Source: Stieleria bergensis (GTDB taxonomy: Bacteria > Planctomycetota > Planctomycetia > Pirellulales > Pirellulaceae). Taken from it: a stretch of DNA of 64,000 nucleotides. Positions 28,519 through 37,803 of this stretch are shown here, piece after piece; positions within the stretch are counted from its first letter, which is position 1, and each line of letters starts with the position of its first letter. The notes beneath the pieces were generated by a model. That model was not told the DNA's origin, made no database searches, and worked only from the letters and a program-made list of their open reading frames with translations. A program made the translations under genes and the position numbers. The DNA lies in NCBI GenBank assembly GCA_007745635.1, contig CP036272.1, positions 4,435,150 to 4,499,149 on the forward strand. The letters are read 5' to 3'.

Positions 28519-29940
28519 CTAGTGCTCTTCGCCGTCCTCTCCATGGCCATGAGCCATGTGGTGTTCCTTGGCCAGCGTTGCTTTGACTTCTGCCATGTTG
28601 ATGACAGGCAGCGTTCGGCAGAACAGCAAGAACAAGGTGAAGAACAAACCAAATGATCCAATCAGCATGCCCCAGTCCACCCAAGTCGGGGTGAAGTAGG
28701 CCCAGGCACTCGGCAGGTAATCACGTGCCAAACTGGTCACGACAATCACAAATCGTTCGAACCACATCCCGATGTTGACAAAGATCGAGACAACAAAAAT
28801 GATCCACGGCGTCGTCCGGCACTTCTTGAACCAGAACAACTGCGGACTGATCACGTTGCAGCTAATCATGATCCAGTACGCCCAGGCGTACGGCCCAAAG
28901 GCTCGGTTGACGAAGGCAAAGATTTCGGCATCCACTTGGCCATACCAAGCGATAAAGAATTCCGTCCCGTACGCTAGACCGACAATCGAGCCGGTGGCCA
29001 GGATGATCTTGCACATATTGTCTAAGTGCCGAAGCGTGATCAACTTTTCTAGGTTGAGCATCTTGCGGGCCGGAACCATCAGCGTCAGCACCATCGCGAA
29101 ACCGCTGAAGATCGCCCCCGCAACAAAGTACGGCGGGAAAATGGTTGTGTGCCAACCGGGAACCTGGGAGACCGCGAAGTCAAACGAAACGATCGTGTGT
29201 ACCGACAGGACCAACGGAGCCGCCAAGGCAGCCAAGATCGCGTAAGCCTTCTCGTATCGCATCCAGTGTCGCGATGAACCGGACCAGCCAAGCGCCAAGA
29301 CGCCATACACCGCTCGACGCAGCGGGTTCTTTGATCGATCGCGGAAGGTTGCCAAGTCGGGCACCATCCCCATGTACCAGAACAACAACGAGACCGTGCC
29401 GTAGGTTGAAACGGCAAACACGTCCCACAACAGAGGGCTGCGGAATTGTGGCCACATCCAAAGATTCAAACTGGGATAAGGTGCCAGCCAAAACGCCAGC
29501 CAAGCTCGTCCCACGTGAATCCCGGGGAAGGTCCCCGCACAGGCAACCGCGAAAATCGTCATCGCTTCCGCTGCCCGGTTAATACTGGTTCGCCACTCTT
29601 GCCGGAACAAATACAGAATCGCACTAATCAGCGTTCCAGCGTGACCGATCCCGACCCAGAACACGAAGTTGACAATCGGCCACCCCCAGAACACTGGAGA
29701 GCGGTTACCCCAAACCCCAACACCGGTGTAGATCAAGTACAGGATCAACAAGCCTAAGACTTGTAACAACGCGAAGGCAACCAAGAAGCTGCCAACCCAA
29801 GTCTTGCTCGGTGGACGCTCGGCCACTTGGCAGACCGCCTCGGTGATGTCGTTATACGTCGTTTCTCCCAACACCAATGGTGCGCGTTCGCCTGGGCGTT
29901 CGACGGTGTTATCCAATCCGTTTGGAATGGCGAGTGACAT
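28519..29940 (-). CDS. actC: Alternative complex III membrane subunit ActC (NrfD/PsrC-like)
   Basis: A 473-residue integral membrane protein of the NrfD/polysulfide reductase NrfD family. About ten helices are visible, with typical segments such as [35 protein letters not shown] and [20 protein letters not shown]. ActC anchors the iron-sulfur subunit ActB and takes part in quinol oxidation and possibly proton translocation. The C-terminus is His/Glu-rich ([14 protein letters not shown]). It follows actB and precedes actDE as in Rhodothermus-type operons. Confidence 0.93.
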   Translation of the reverse strand: MSLAIPNGLDNTVERPGERAPLVLGETTYNDITEAVCQVAERPPSKTWVGSFLVAFALLQVLGLLILYLIYTGVGVWGNRSPVFWGWPIVNFVFWVGIGHAGTLISAILYLFRQEWRTSINRAAEAMTIFAVACAGTFPGIHVGRAWLAFWLAPYPSLNLWMWPQFRSPLLWDVFAVSTYGTVSLLFWYMGMVPDLATFRDRSKNPLRRAVYGVLALGWSGSSRHWMRYEKAYAILAALAAPLVLSVHTIVSFDFAVSQVPGWHTTIFPPYFVAGAIFSGFAMVLTLMVPARKMLNLEKLITLRHLDNMCKIILATGSIVGLAYGTEFFIAWYGQVDAEIFAFVNRAFGPYAWAYWIMISCNVISPQLFWFKKCRTTPWIIFVVSIFVNIGMWFERFVIVVTSLARDYLPSAWAYFTPTWVDWGMLIGSFGLFFTLFLLFCRTLPVINMAEVKATLAKEHHMAHGHGEDGEEH

Positions 29941-30030
29941 GTTCTGTGATCGGTTCGAGGAAAATCGTCTAAGAATTCGTTTGCTTCAATGTGCTCGCGG
30001 CCGCTGATTGGGCCATGAGCCATCTCTGGC

Positions 30031-33000
30031 TTAGTGTTTTGCGGTCTCGGCTTCGCTGTGCTTCTCGGCTTCGCTGTGCTTCTCGGCTTCGCTGTGCTTC
30101 TCGCCTTCGCTGTGCTTCTCGCCTTCGTGCGACTCGTCACCATGACCGTGGTGCGGAGCTTTCATGTTCTCCAGGTCATCACGCTGAGCAGCGGTATAAA
30201 GCGAGGGGTGCGGGTTGGTCACCCGAGCCAAGTACTCGGTGCGTGGCTTAATGTTCAGCTGTTTCAGAATGCCATAAGAACGTGGGTCCTGACGCTTGGC
30301 ATGGACGACCGATTCGGGATCATCAATGTTCCCAAAGTCAATCGCCTTGGTGCTACAAGCGGCTTGGCAAGCGGTGATGACGCCACCGTCTTTGACGATG
30401 CCCGTCCCGGCCTTACGAGCTTCGATCTTGCCCTTTTCAACACGCTGGATGCAATAGGTGCACTTTTCCATGACACCACGACCACGCGGAGTCACGTCGG
30501 GGTTGAGCACCAAGGCTTGCAACTTACGGTTGGCACTTTCGATGTTGCCCGGATAGGCGTTCACACCATATCCAACACCGATGTCTTCGTTGTAGTTGAA
30601 GTAGTTGAAACGACGCACTTTCACAGGGCAGTTGTTACCACAGTAACGCGTTCCGATACAACGGTTGTAAGCCATCGCATTGATGCCCTCTTCCGTGTGA
30701 ACGGTTGCGGCAACAGGACAAACCTGTTCGCAAGGAGCCGTTTCGCAGTGCAAGCAAGCCATCGGCTGATGCACAACCGAGGCATCTTCTTCGTTCCCCT
30801 GGAAGTAGCGATCGATTCGCAACCAATGCATTTCGCGGCTATTACGAACTTGCTCTGGACCCACGATCGGAACGTTATTTTCACTCTGACAAGCGATCAC
30901 ACAGGCATTGCAACCGGTGCACTTGGACAGGTCAATCGCCATGCCCCACTGGGGGATGAAGTTGCGTTCTTCATCATGGCGAATGTCTTGAATGGGCTGG
31001 TTCTGCAGCGAATTGTCACGTGCAAAGGTTGGCACATGCACTTCCTTTGGCTCCGCATGAGCAAAGCCATTGATCTTGTCATAAAGACCAACGGTCCCTT
31101 CACGAACCAAGGTGAAACTACGCTTCTCTGTTTCCGTTTTGCCAAGCTCATCGATCGCCCAGTGATCCTGGGTGGTGGCAAAGTCATACTCGCTAAAGTT
31201 TGGCCGTGCTTGGACCTCAGTCGCAACGAGCATCGCATCGCTGGTGCGGATCGGGGACACATCGATTCCAGCAATCTCGACACCTTCGTCGACATAGCCA
31301 CCGACCTTACCGGCTCGTGTGCGACCGTAACCGATCTGAGTCACGACGACACCCGGAGCGATGCCGGGAATCTCGAATACGGGCAATTCAACCTTGCCTT
31401 CTCCGCGACGCAGCGTAACGTACAAACCGTGCTTGACGCCCAACTGCTTGGCAGTGCCAGGGCTCATCACAGCCGAGTTGCCCCAGGTTTGCTTGGTGAT
31501 GGCTTGTGGCATCTCTTGCAACCAGCCGTTATTGGCAAACCGTCCGTCGTACAAACCGTCTGCAACGGTGAAAACGACTTCGTAGTTGTCGCCATCGATT
31601 CCATCAGCCTTGACGGGAGTTGGCATTGCGGCATCCAGCGTGAACTTGCTGGTGTCAACCGAAGCCTCAATCAGGCTGGTTTGAATCTCGTCGCTATAAC
31701 CATTGTGCAAGAACTCTCGCCACTGGCGTTCACTGAGCGCTGAACCGGCGGCTTGGCTGGCGATTCGATCGGCGGTGAAGCGAACCATCTTCAATGGATC
31801 TGCGACATCTTCTTCAAGCAACAACGCGATGACTTCGGCAGCACTGCGACCGCCCATCAGCGGCAAAATCTGCGGCTGACAAACGCCGTAATAGCCTTCG
31901 CCATTGATGCTGTCGCCCCAAGACTCCAGGGGATGCGACTGCGGCAACGACCAGCGGCACTTCAAAGCCGTCTCATCGTCGTACTCACCGAGATAAAAGC
32001 TATTTTCAACGTTGCTTAACGCAGCTTCCAGTTCAATGTCGCCAGGTGCCGTCACAGCGGGGTTGTCGCCCAAGATCAGCAAGGAATCGACTTCGCCGCC
32101 ATTGATTTGATCAACCAGCGTTTTCAAGCCAACGGTTTCCAAGTCACCATCGACGGCGGGAACGAACTTCTGCAGCGTCCCCAATGAGCCCAACATCGAG
32201 TTCAATGCGATGCCGGCCGCGACTGCCTCTGGCCCCATTGATTCGCCAACAATGACAACCGCCTTGTCTTCAACCCGAACAATGTCGTGTGCCAAGACAT
32301 CTGCAAATCGCGCCATGCGGTCAGCAGGCGTCAACGTGTCACTGTCGAAAGGAGTTGGCGGCGGATCGTTGGAATGATCATGTTGCTTGCCAGCCTTCAA
32401 CTCTTTGACAAGCTTTGCAACATGGTTCAGCAAGCCAGCCATGTCACTCGGACGCACTGGCAAGCGAGTGTCAGCCATCGTCCCCGTTGTGCTGTAAGCA
32501 GCCTCTGCGACATACAATCGGCTCATCGAACCGCTGGACACGTCGCGATGCTCAGCGAAGGATTTCGCGGCAAGCAACGACCCGGGATCATTGCCCAGGA
32601 AGTCGGCGCCGATCGAGAAAATCACTTCGGCCTTGCTCAGATCCAATGTCTGCGTGGCTTCGGCACCAAAGACCGACTTCGTTGCCGCACGCATCACGCC
32701 CGCTCCGACACTATCGTATCGGCACAGCGTGGCAGCCGGCAAAACTTCCTTCAATCGCTTCAACAATCGCACGTTGGTTGGCGATGAAGTCGACGAGGTC
32801 AAAACAGCAAAGCCCTTGCCGCCGTTCGCCTTCGCGGACTGAACGGCTTCTCGACCAGCGGTCAAGGCAGCGTCCCAACTGGTGCCCTGGCGACGCTGGC
32901 CAGCAACCCGCTCAAGCACCTGACCACCCTGCCCGCGTGAGCGGTCGGGATCAAACAGGCTTAGAATCGACGCTTGAATGTAGGGATTCGTTCCGGCACT

Positions 33001-33381
33001 CGATGGGTGCATCGGGTTTGTTTCGACATGCTGAGGGCGGCCATCGAAACAGCGAATCAGCAAGTTATGGACCGAGCCTGCCAATTCAAAATTGGTCGCC
33101 CGCTCGTAAAACTCACCAGGCTCACGACCTTCGGGACGAATCACGAATGGCGCGATCACTTCTTCTGGATAACGACAACCGGCAACGCCAGCCATGGTCA
33201 GTGAAGCACCCATGATCTGCATCCAACGACGGCGCGAAACACCCTCGGGATATTCGGATGCAGCCACCGGAAATTCCCGGTGCAAGTGCTTTTCCTTAAA
33301 CTCTTCGCTGCCCTGCAGTTCGGCAATGCTGCGCCAGTAAGTTGGTGCTGGATCGCTGGCGGCTGATTCGTTCTGGGTCAT
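30031..33381 (-). CDS. actB: Alternative complex III iron-sulfur subunit ActB
   Basis: A 1116-residue peripheral subunit. Near residue 47 a twin-arginine-like signal (SRRRWMQIMGASLTMAGVAG) precedes a Cys, as in a Tat or lipoprotein signal. Residues about 90-740 form a molybdopterin-oxidoreductase-like domain, which in this complex does not bind molybdenum. The C-terminal part is ferredoxin-like, with Cys motifs CTGCNACVIACQ (about 820), CLHCETAPCEQVCP, CIGTRYCGNNCP and CTYC...CQAAC. These four motifs would hold the [3Fe-4S] and [4Fe-4S] clusters that carry electrons from quinol. The tail consists of EKHSEA/EKHSEG repeats. The ATG at 33381 (MTQNESAA) is preferred over one 24 codons upstream. 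Confidence 0.95.
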   Translation of the reverse strand: MTQNESAASDPAPTYWRSIAELQGSEEFKEKHLHREFPVAASEYPEGVSRRRWMQIMGASLTMAGVAGCRYPEEVIAPFVIRPEGREPGEFYERATNFELAGSVHNLLIRCFDGRPQHVETNPMHPSSAGTNPYIQASILSLFDPDRSRGQGGQVLERVAGQRRQGTSWDAALTAGREAVQSAKANGGKGFAVLTSSTSSPTNVRLLKRLKEVLPAATLCRYDSVGAGVMRAATKSVFGAEATQTLDLSKAEVIFSIGADFLGNDPGSLLAAKSFAEHRDVSSGSMSRLYVAEAAYSTTGTMADTRLPVRPSDMAGLLNHVAKLVKELKAGKQHDHSNDPPPTPFDSDTLTPADRMARFADVLAHDIVRVEDKAVVIVGESMGPEAVAAGIALNSMLGSLGTLQKFVPAVDGDLETVGLKTLVDQINGGEVDSLLILGDNPAVTAPGDIELEAALSNVENSFYLGEYDDETALKCRWSLPQSHPLESWGDSINGEGYYGVCQPQILPLMGGRSAAEVIALLLEEDVADPLKMVRFTADRIASQAAGSALSERQWREFLHNGYSDEIQTSLIEASVDTSKFTLDAAMPTPVKADGIDGDNYEVVFTVADGLYDGRFANNGWLQEMPQAITKQTWGNSAVMSPGTAKQLGVKHGLYVTLRRGEGKVELPVFEIPGIAPGVVVTQIGYGRTRAGKVGGYVDEGVEIAGIDVSPIRTSDAMLVATEVQARPNFSEYDFATTQDHWAIDELGKTETEKRSFTLVREGTVGLYDKINGFAHAEPKEVHVPTFARDNSLQNQPIQDIRHDEERNFIPQWGMAIDLSKCTGCNACVIACQSENNVPIVGPEQVRNSREMHWLRIDRYFQGNEEDASVVHQPMACLHCETAPCEQVCPVAATVHTEEGINAMAYNRCIGTRYCGNNCPVKVRRFNYFNYNEDIGVGYGVNAYPGNIESANRKLQALVLNPDVTPRGRGVMEKCTYCIQRVEKGKIEARKAGTGIVKDGGVITACQAACSTKAIDFGNIDDPESVVHAKRQDPRSYGILKQLNIKPRTEYLARVTNPHPSLYTAAQRDDLENMKAPHHGHGDESHEGEKHSEGEKHSEAEKHSEAEKHSEAETAKH
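30051..30122 (-). repeat. 18 bp tandem repeat coding the ActB tail
   Basis: Four consecutive 18-base units (plus-strand form CTTCGCTGTGCTTCTCGG/C) encode six-residue EKHSE(A/G) repeats at the C-terminus of ActB. The units are nearly identical at the DNA level, so copy number probably changes by slippage. Confidence 0.9.
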
Positions 33382-33499
33382 ATTCTTCGGTCGAAAAACG
33401 GTTTTCAGCATTGGAACCCACTTCGCGGCTGAACTCAGTGATTCAGCGTTCAAAGCAGATCGTTGTGTGTATGGTCTCTAACGCGTATCGGTCAGCGAA

Positions 33500-34198
33500 T
33501 TAACGGTGACAGACAGCACAGTTTCGTTTGGGATCAATGTGCTGCTCTCTGCGAACGTCTGCAGCAAACGCTTCCTGATCCCACTCTGGCGATGGCTCCC
33601 AATCAAGCTTGGTCACAAATTCCTTCGGACGCAGATGCGGGTTGGGGTTTTGGTGGCACTCGATGCACCAAGCCATTGAAAGCTGCTTGGCCTGGTAAAC
33701 CTCTTCCATCTGATCGATCCGCCCGTGGCAACTAACGCAACTGACGCCGGAATTGACGTGTGCGGCGTGGTTGAAGTACACGAACTCTGGAAGGTTATGC
33801 ACTCGTTTCCACTGCATGCTCTTGCCTTCGAACCAACTGGCGTGGATGGGAGTCAGCTTTCGGCTGTCAGCGTGAACCGCAGCACGAGGAGTCGGGCCGC
33901 CTTCCTTCTCGCGCGGGCTGTGGCAGTTGATACAGGTCGCCGTTGGCGGTACCGCTGCGTGAGCTGCGTCAAAGACGGTATTGTGGCAGTAGCGACAATC
34001 CATCTTGAGCTGGCCCGCGTGAATCGCGTGACTAAACGGAACGGGCTGTTCAGGCTGGTACCCAACGTTCAGCGTTTCGGGATCAGTTACCAAACCGCCA
34101 AAAATCAACGCGACGAGACCACCACCACCCAAGGCCGCTCCAAGGACGGTCAAAAATGGGTTGGTCCAGCGAGGAAACAAAAATCGTTGCATGATCAT
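33500..34198 (-). CDS. actA: Alternative complex III pentaheme cytochrome c ActA
   Basis: A 232-residue protein with one N-terminal helix (about residues 15-40) and five c-type heme motifs: CRYCH, CINCH, CVSCH, CIECH and CAVCH, the last three residues from the C-terminus. Additional His residues (PFSHAIHAG, FNHAAHVNSG) supply distal ligands. This matches ActA, which passes electrons within alternative complex III. As the first gene of the operon it probably follows the promoter in 34199-34391. A second Met at residue 3 (34192) is an alternative start; no strong ribosome-binding site is visible. Confidence 0.94.
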   Translation of the reverse strand: MIMQRFLFPRWTNPFLTVLGAALGGGGLVALIFGGLVTDPETLNVGYQPEQPVPFSHAIHAGQLKMDCRYCHNTVFDAAHAAVPPTATCINCHSPREKEGGPTPRAAVHADSRKLTPIHASWFEGKSMQWKRVHNLPEFVYFNHAAHVNSGVSCVSCHGRIDQMEEVYQAKQLSMAWCIECHQNPNPHLRPKEFVTKLDWEPSPEWDQEAFAADVRREQHIDPKRNCAVCHR

Positions 34199-34391
34199 CG
34201 ACCGGCTCTAGACCGGACGTCTGAATTTCTGGGAAAGGTGCAGGGACGATATAACGGGAAATTATCGGGCGCTTGGGTGCCAATTGGCAAGCCCACCATT
34301 GAAGTGAGCGACATTCTGTCGCGAGTATTCTCCTTCATCAGGATGCAACAGATCGTCGCACCCCCATAAACAGCCAGCGTTTTGGTAAACA

Positions 34392-35531
34392 TTACCACCA
34401 GCGACCATCTTCGGTCACAGGGTGCACCGGACAATGCATCGCCTGCAACACAGAAGCCAATTCGGAAACCGCCCAGTCACTTTCGGCCCCTTCAAGATGG
34501 TACTCCGGCCAGCTCCAACCACCGACCCACATGCGGTGCGGAGCAGGCCATAACCCCGCAACGGACGGCCTTTCCAGCCGTACGACCAAACGCGGCAACC
34601 CACTCAAACGCTCTATCGCTGGCCGCGATCCTCCGCACAGTGTTTCCAATGACGAACCACTGGCAGCCTGAGCGCTTTGTCCAGTCTGCGAGGCCTGCGC
34701 AAAGTCTACGGCGCCCGTCGCACCGCCTGATGAAGGTTGCCCCCAAGGCACACCATCGCAAACCCAAGGCGTCTCCTGATCTGGCAAGAAAACAGCGTCT
34801 TCTTCCGCCGCCGGCTGCGACAATCCGTCTGCTTTTAATGCACCGCACTCACCGGCCGGACCACACTCGCCAGAAACAAGCCGCCGCCAACCACTTTCAG
34901 CGCTGCGAATCTGCACGCCATGCTCTTCGCTCAAGCGATGGCACAACATGCTTCGAAACGCCTGATCCGCGCCGACCAACGCCAGCGATGGAGTGTCAGC
35001 GGACAAGTGCTGAGACATTTCCGCCAACGTCCAGCCAAACCGCGGGTCACGAAGATCCGCCGCGACATCACACGCCGGACGCAATACAAACTGCCGAGCT
35101 GGATACCGGGGGTGAGGGACCACCAAGTGACTTGCAGCGCCGACCAAGCTGCCGTGCAAGACCACATCCAGATCAATCGAGCGTGCATCCCAACGAAGCC
35201 TACGCTGCCTTCCCAGCTCCTGCTCGACGCGCTGCAACACGCTCAGCACGTCACGCGCCGAGGCATGAGTTGCAAAGACTCCGACGGCATTCAAAAAGGG
35301 CTCCTGCCCACCGGGGCCACCAATCGGAGGCGTCTGAAAGAGCCGACTTGTTCGCAAATCGCGATGCAACACCACTTCATCTGCCGCCAGACGTGCTGCC
35401 GCCTCGGCGATCAATTCCTGACGATCGCCCAAGTTACTGCCAAAACTGACCACGCATTGCGAGACCTGAATGTGCTGTGGAGCGGACTGGCCCGGCAACG
35501 GCCGCGGAACGGGTGAGGACGTGTTTTCCAT
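34392..35531 (-). CDS. folK: 2-amino-4-hydroxy-6-hydroxymethyldihydropteridine pyrophosphokinase (FolK) with long C-terminal extension
   Basis: The N-terminal half (about residues 25-180 of 379) is FolK, which phosphorylates the pterin precursor in folate biosynthesis. Signatures are VSFGSNLGDRQELI, TPPIGGPGGQEPFLNAV, ELGRQRRLRWDARSIDLDVV and VPHPRYPARQFVLRPA. Typical FolK has about 160 residues. The other roughly 200 residues form an extension with no domain I recognise: a segment SLALVGADQAFRSMLCHRL, a variable low-complexity middle, and a Trp-rich end (MWVGGWSWPEYHLEGAESDW). It may be a second domain specific to this lineage. It is read in the same direction as actA with a 190-base gap, so it is probably not co-regulated. 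Confidence 0.9.
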   Translation of the reverse strand: MENTSSPVPRPLPGQSAPQHIQVSQCVVSFGSNLGDRQELIAEAAARLAADEVVLHRDLRTSRLFQTPPIGGPGGQEPFLNAVGVFATHASARDVLSVLQRVEQELGRQRRLRWDARSIDLDVVLHGSLVGAASHLVVPHPRYPARQFVLRPACDVAADLRDPRFGWTLAEMSQHLSADTPSLALVGADQAFRSMLCHRLSEEHGVQIRSAESGWRRLVSGECGPAGECGALKADGLSQPAAEEDAVFLPDQETPWVCDGVPWGQPSSGGATGAVDFAQASQTGQSAQAASGSSLETLCGGSRPAIERLSGLPRLVVRLERPSVAGLWPAPHRMWVGGWSWPEYHLEGAESDWAVSELASVLQAMHCPVHPVTEDGRWW

Positions 35532-35582
35532 TCCAGAATCTTAACCACATCCATCCAGCCTGACATGAGCTAATGCGGCATG

Positions 35583-35639
35583 GCCGGCCGGGGAGGGTTT
35601 CGTTGTGGCGGCCTGCGGTTGGCGTTGCCAACCACTTCA
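35583..35639. repeat. 3' flank of the group II intron, also present at 63851-63907
   Basis: This 57-base segment immediately 3' of the intron matches 63851-63907 at 54 of 57 positions. It contains a hairpin at 35617-35633 (GGTTGGC, loop, GCCAACC). Either the intron repeatedly inserts into the same interspersed sequence, or this segment moves with it. Confidence 0.75.
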
Positions 35640-35644
35640 GTCAC

Positions 35645-35711
35645 GGTAGGAACGGCCGTTTCCGGCCGCCCCCCGCACAGATCCGTACTTGAGTGTTGTC
35701 TCATACGGCTC
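35645..35711 (-). ncRNA. Group II intron catalytic domains V and VI
   Basis: Domain V (35680-35711) starts GAGCC, containing the AGC catalytic triad, and has the usual lower stem, two-base bulge and short capped upper stem. Domain VI (35645-35678) carries the GAAA-capped hairpin and a bulged A. The stop codon of the intron protein (35701-35703) falls inside domain V, so the reading frame overlaps the ribozyme. Confidence 0.82.
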
Positions 35712-37194
35712 CTGCCTTGATTCGGGCGCGAAATCGTTGATCTGGATACGGGTGGCGTACCTTGGCGTGAGGGAGGTAGGTCAGCAGCAACCGTTTCATG
35801 CGAGGCCAAGGCCAGCGATGCCGTTGGCTGCGACGACAAAGCGTACGCAACCATAGTCGGCTAACCTCGTCTCGAAATCGACGTAGGCGGCTCACATTGC
35901 CTGGGACGGCATAGTAGGCCAGCCAGCCGCGGACCACACTACCCAGCCACCGACCTTGTTGGCCGACTGACTGGTGTCGCCGACGACGAAGCTCCGCCTT
36001 GATTGCCGAGAGGGTACGAGCCATCCGGCTCGCGATCGTCTCGCGGCGAATCATGAACCATCCCGTCTTTGGGCTGGTATCACAGCGGTGCGTGAAACCG
36101 AGAAAATCGAACGTCTCCGGTCGACCGTCTCCTCGCTCAGATCGACGCTCGATCGCATAACGACCAAACTCGAGCAAGCGAGTCTTTTCGGGATGAAGCT
36201 CAAGGCCGAACTTCCCGAAACGTTCCCGGAGTGCTTCCAGGCACATTTCAGCATCAGCTTTGCTCTCAAACCCAATCACAAAATCGTCGACGTACCGAAC
36301 CACAACGACGTCCTTGCGGCCGCGCTGTCTTCGCCAGTGGTCAATCCACAAGTCCAACACATAGTGAAGATAGATGTTCGCAAGCAGCGGCGAGATCACC
36401 GCTCCTTGCGGAGTCCCCACCGTCGTCTTGGACCACTCACCGTCTTCGCTGACACCGGCTCGAAGCCATTTTCCGATCAGACGGAGAATCCGTTTGTCGC
36501 TAATGCGATGCTCGATGAACTTCATGAGCCATTGGTGGTCCACGTTGTCAAAGAAGCCTTTCACATCGGCGTCCAGAATCCAGTTCACCTTTTTGCTGCT
36601 CACGCCGACACACAACGCATCGAGTGCATCGTGAGCGCCGCGACCAGGACGGCCACCATAACTGAATCCGAGAAAATCCTGTTCGTAGATGCACTGCATG
36701 ACCCACCCGGTTGCCTTTTGGACAATCTTGTCCTCCAGGGCCGTGATGCCGATCGGACGTTGCCGGCCATCGGCTTTGGGAATGTAGATTCTCTTGGAGG
36801 GCTTCGCTCGGTAGGCACCCCGGTGAATACGACCGTGTAGAGCCTCAATCGAGGCTTCTCGGTCTTGCTCGTACTGCTGCCAAGTCACCTCGTCGATGCC
36901 CGCTGCGGCAGATTTCTTCAAATCATCGAAGGCCTCGTGCAGCAGGGGAACGTTGATGTGATGCAACAGGTTCTCGAACTTCAACGCAGGACAGTCCCGC
37001 GCTGTTTCGCGCACACCCAGCAGCCCGCGAGAACGACGCTTGGTCCGACTCGAAGTTCGGGGTCGATCGTGCTGCGAGGTGCTCATCTTGGCTGAGTCCC
37101 TTTCCTCGACAGACTCCGCGGCCGGTTCAGTTCCGGCGTTGTTCGCCTGTGTCGGCAGTACTATGGACTCATCCGACTTCCGATCAGCGTTCAT
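35701..37194 (-). CDS. ltrA: Group II intron reverse transcriptase/maturase
   Basis: A 497-residue intron-encoded protein that aids splicing and copies the intron into new DNA sites. Reverse-transcriptase motifs are present: KRIYIPKADGRQRPIGI, ILDADVKGFFDNVDHQWLM, VGTPQGAVISPLLANIYLH and the catalytic VVVRYVDDFVIGFES. The maturase (X) domain follows (SVVRGWLAYYAVPGNVSRLR). There is no HNH endonuclease domain, as in group IIC-like introns, which use single-stranded or hairpin targets. The ATG at 37194 follows GGAAAGG at a suitable distance; the frame is open 32 codons further upstream. The last codons overlap ribozyme domain V. Confidence 0.93.
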   Translation of the reverse strand: MNADRKSDESIVLPTQANNAGTEPAAESVEERDSAKMSTSQHDRPRTSSRTKRRSRGLLGVRETARDCPALKFENLLHHINVPLLHEAFDDLKKSAAAGIDEVTWQQYEQDREASIEALHGRIHRGAYRAKPSKRIYIPKADGRQRPIGITALEDKIVQKATGWVMQCIYEQDFLGFSYGGRPGRGAHDALDALCVGVSSKKVNWILDADVKGFFDNVDHQWLMKFIEHRISDKRILRLIGKWLRAGVSEDGEWSKTTVGTPQGAVISPLLANIYLHYVLDLWIDHWRRQRGRKDVVVVRYVDDFVIGFESKADAEMCLEALRERFGKFGLELHPEKTRLLEFGRYAIERRSERGDGRPETFDFLGFTHRCDTSPKTGWFMIRRETIASRMARTLSAIKAELRRRRHQSVGQQGRWLGSVVRGWLAYYAVPGNVSRLRRFRDEVSRLWLRTLCRRSQRHRWPWPRMKRLLLTYLPHAKVRHPYPDQRFRARIKAGAV

Positions 37195-37582
37195 GGCAGC
37201 CTTTCCCGCTGGACGGTTCGCTGCCCGCACTGGATACTTGCCAGTGGCCGATCGGATCTCCCGGTTCTCGCGATTGAGATTTCCACGCATGCGCAGGTTC
37301 TCGTGACTCCGCCGTGTCCGATGGGTTCTCGCCTAATGACGAACCCATCGGTGTTGCCTTCCCCATAGAGGGACCAGGTCGGCACACGGAAGTTCAGATT
37401 TCGGAGCTCAATAGCTGGCCTGCGTTTCCCCCCTTGTCGGACGCTCAGCACAGATCGGTTACCCTCTCTGCACCTCCGATGGAGGCCATAGCAGTTGGCT
37501 AGACTTTCTACGTAGGACACTTTCATTCCCTATCTCAATCCGGTTTTATCCCGGCACTCCCCTCACCTCGCTGACGCTCGAT

Positions 37583-37600
37583 TCTCCCGCAAGCGGGAGA
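37583..37600. repeat. CTCCCGC hairpin repeat at the 5' side of the intron
   Basis: An 8 bp inverted repeat (TCTCCCGC, AA, GCGGGAGA) followed by GTGAAGGCAACGAA matches the hairpin at 3631-3652 and its following bases (GTGCAGTCAACGAA). It is a likely insertion target for the group II intron, whose 5' end lies within about 30-80 bases on the minus strand. Confidence 0.75.
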
Positions 37601-37634
37601 GTGAAGGCAACGAATTTGCCTTCAGCCGTCATCG

Positions 37635-37676
37635 CGTTGCCACGGCTTTTTGGTGCGTGCAAGCAGGGCACGCTAC
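37635..37676 (-). repeat. GTAGCGTGCC repeat, copy 1
   Basis: On the minus strand this reads GTAGCGTGCCCTGCTTGCAC, then GCACC, AAAAA and CCGTGGCAACG. It matches 62445-62485 on the plus strand, with small differences and one indel. Both copies lie within 100 bases of a CTCCCGC hairpin repeat and next to a mobile element. Confidence 0.7.
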
Positions 37677-37721
37677 TGTCTTGGCGCTCGCCAGGGGTTC
37701 GGTGACTGGGACCAGCGGATG

Positions 37722-37764
37722 AAAAAAAAACCGGGCCTGGGATTCAATCGAATCCCAGACCCGG
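37722..37764 (-). terminator. Intrinsic terminator of the metalloprotease gene
   Basis: On the minus strand a 14-15 bp stem (CCGGGTCTGGGATTC and its near-perfect complement, 4-5-base loop, 37731-37764) is followed by nine T residues (37722-37730). It lies 40 bases after the metalloprotease stop codon. It is one of the clearest terminators in the window. Confidence 0.92.
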
Positions 37765-37803
37765 CGAATGCAGGATCGGTCCAACGCGAATGGCCGTCGA
37801 CGG

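Larger units (their letters stand above)
35640..37530 (-). mobile_element. Group II intron (complete copy; 5' end approximate)
   Basis: A reverse-transcriptase gene is followed on the same strand by a typical intron 3' end. Domain V occupies 35680-35711: GAGCCGTA pairs with TACGGATC, a TGAG/CTCA upper stem is capped by ACAACA and a two-base AG bulge is present. Domain VI (about 35645-35678) has a CGGCCG-GAAA-CGGCCG hairpin and an unpaired A in TTCCTACC that fits the branch point. I place the 3' boundary after GTGAC at 35640. The 5' boundary lies in the structured leader between about 37500 and 37560 but cannot be fixed by eye; GTG-starting candidates are present. A strong hairpin (37583-37600) sits just upstream, as expected for introns that target terminator-like stems. 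Confidence 0.75.
37291..37803. other. Intron 5' ribozyme region and repeat cluster downstream of the metalloprotease gene
   Basis: No gene is seen here. From 37291 to about 37530 lies the structured 5' part of the group II intron, including an inverted repeat at 37318-37350 (GATGGGTTCTCG... with CGAACCCATC). Next come a CTCCCGC hairpin repeat (37583-37600), a 40-base repeat shared with 62445-62485 (37635-37676, inverted) and the metalloprotease terminator (37722-37764). Confidence 0.6.

Noticed and set aside
30034..31743. Long plus-strand open frame opposite actB (569 codons)
   Set aside because: It lies entirely antisense to well-supported actB, shows no domain, and its amino-acid make-up is that of a shadow frame in GC-rich coding sequence.
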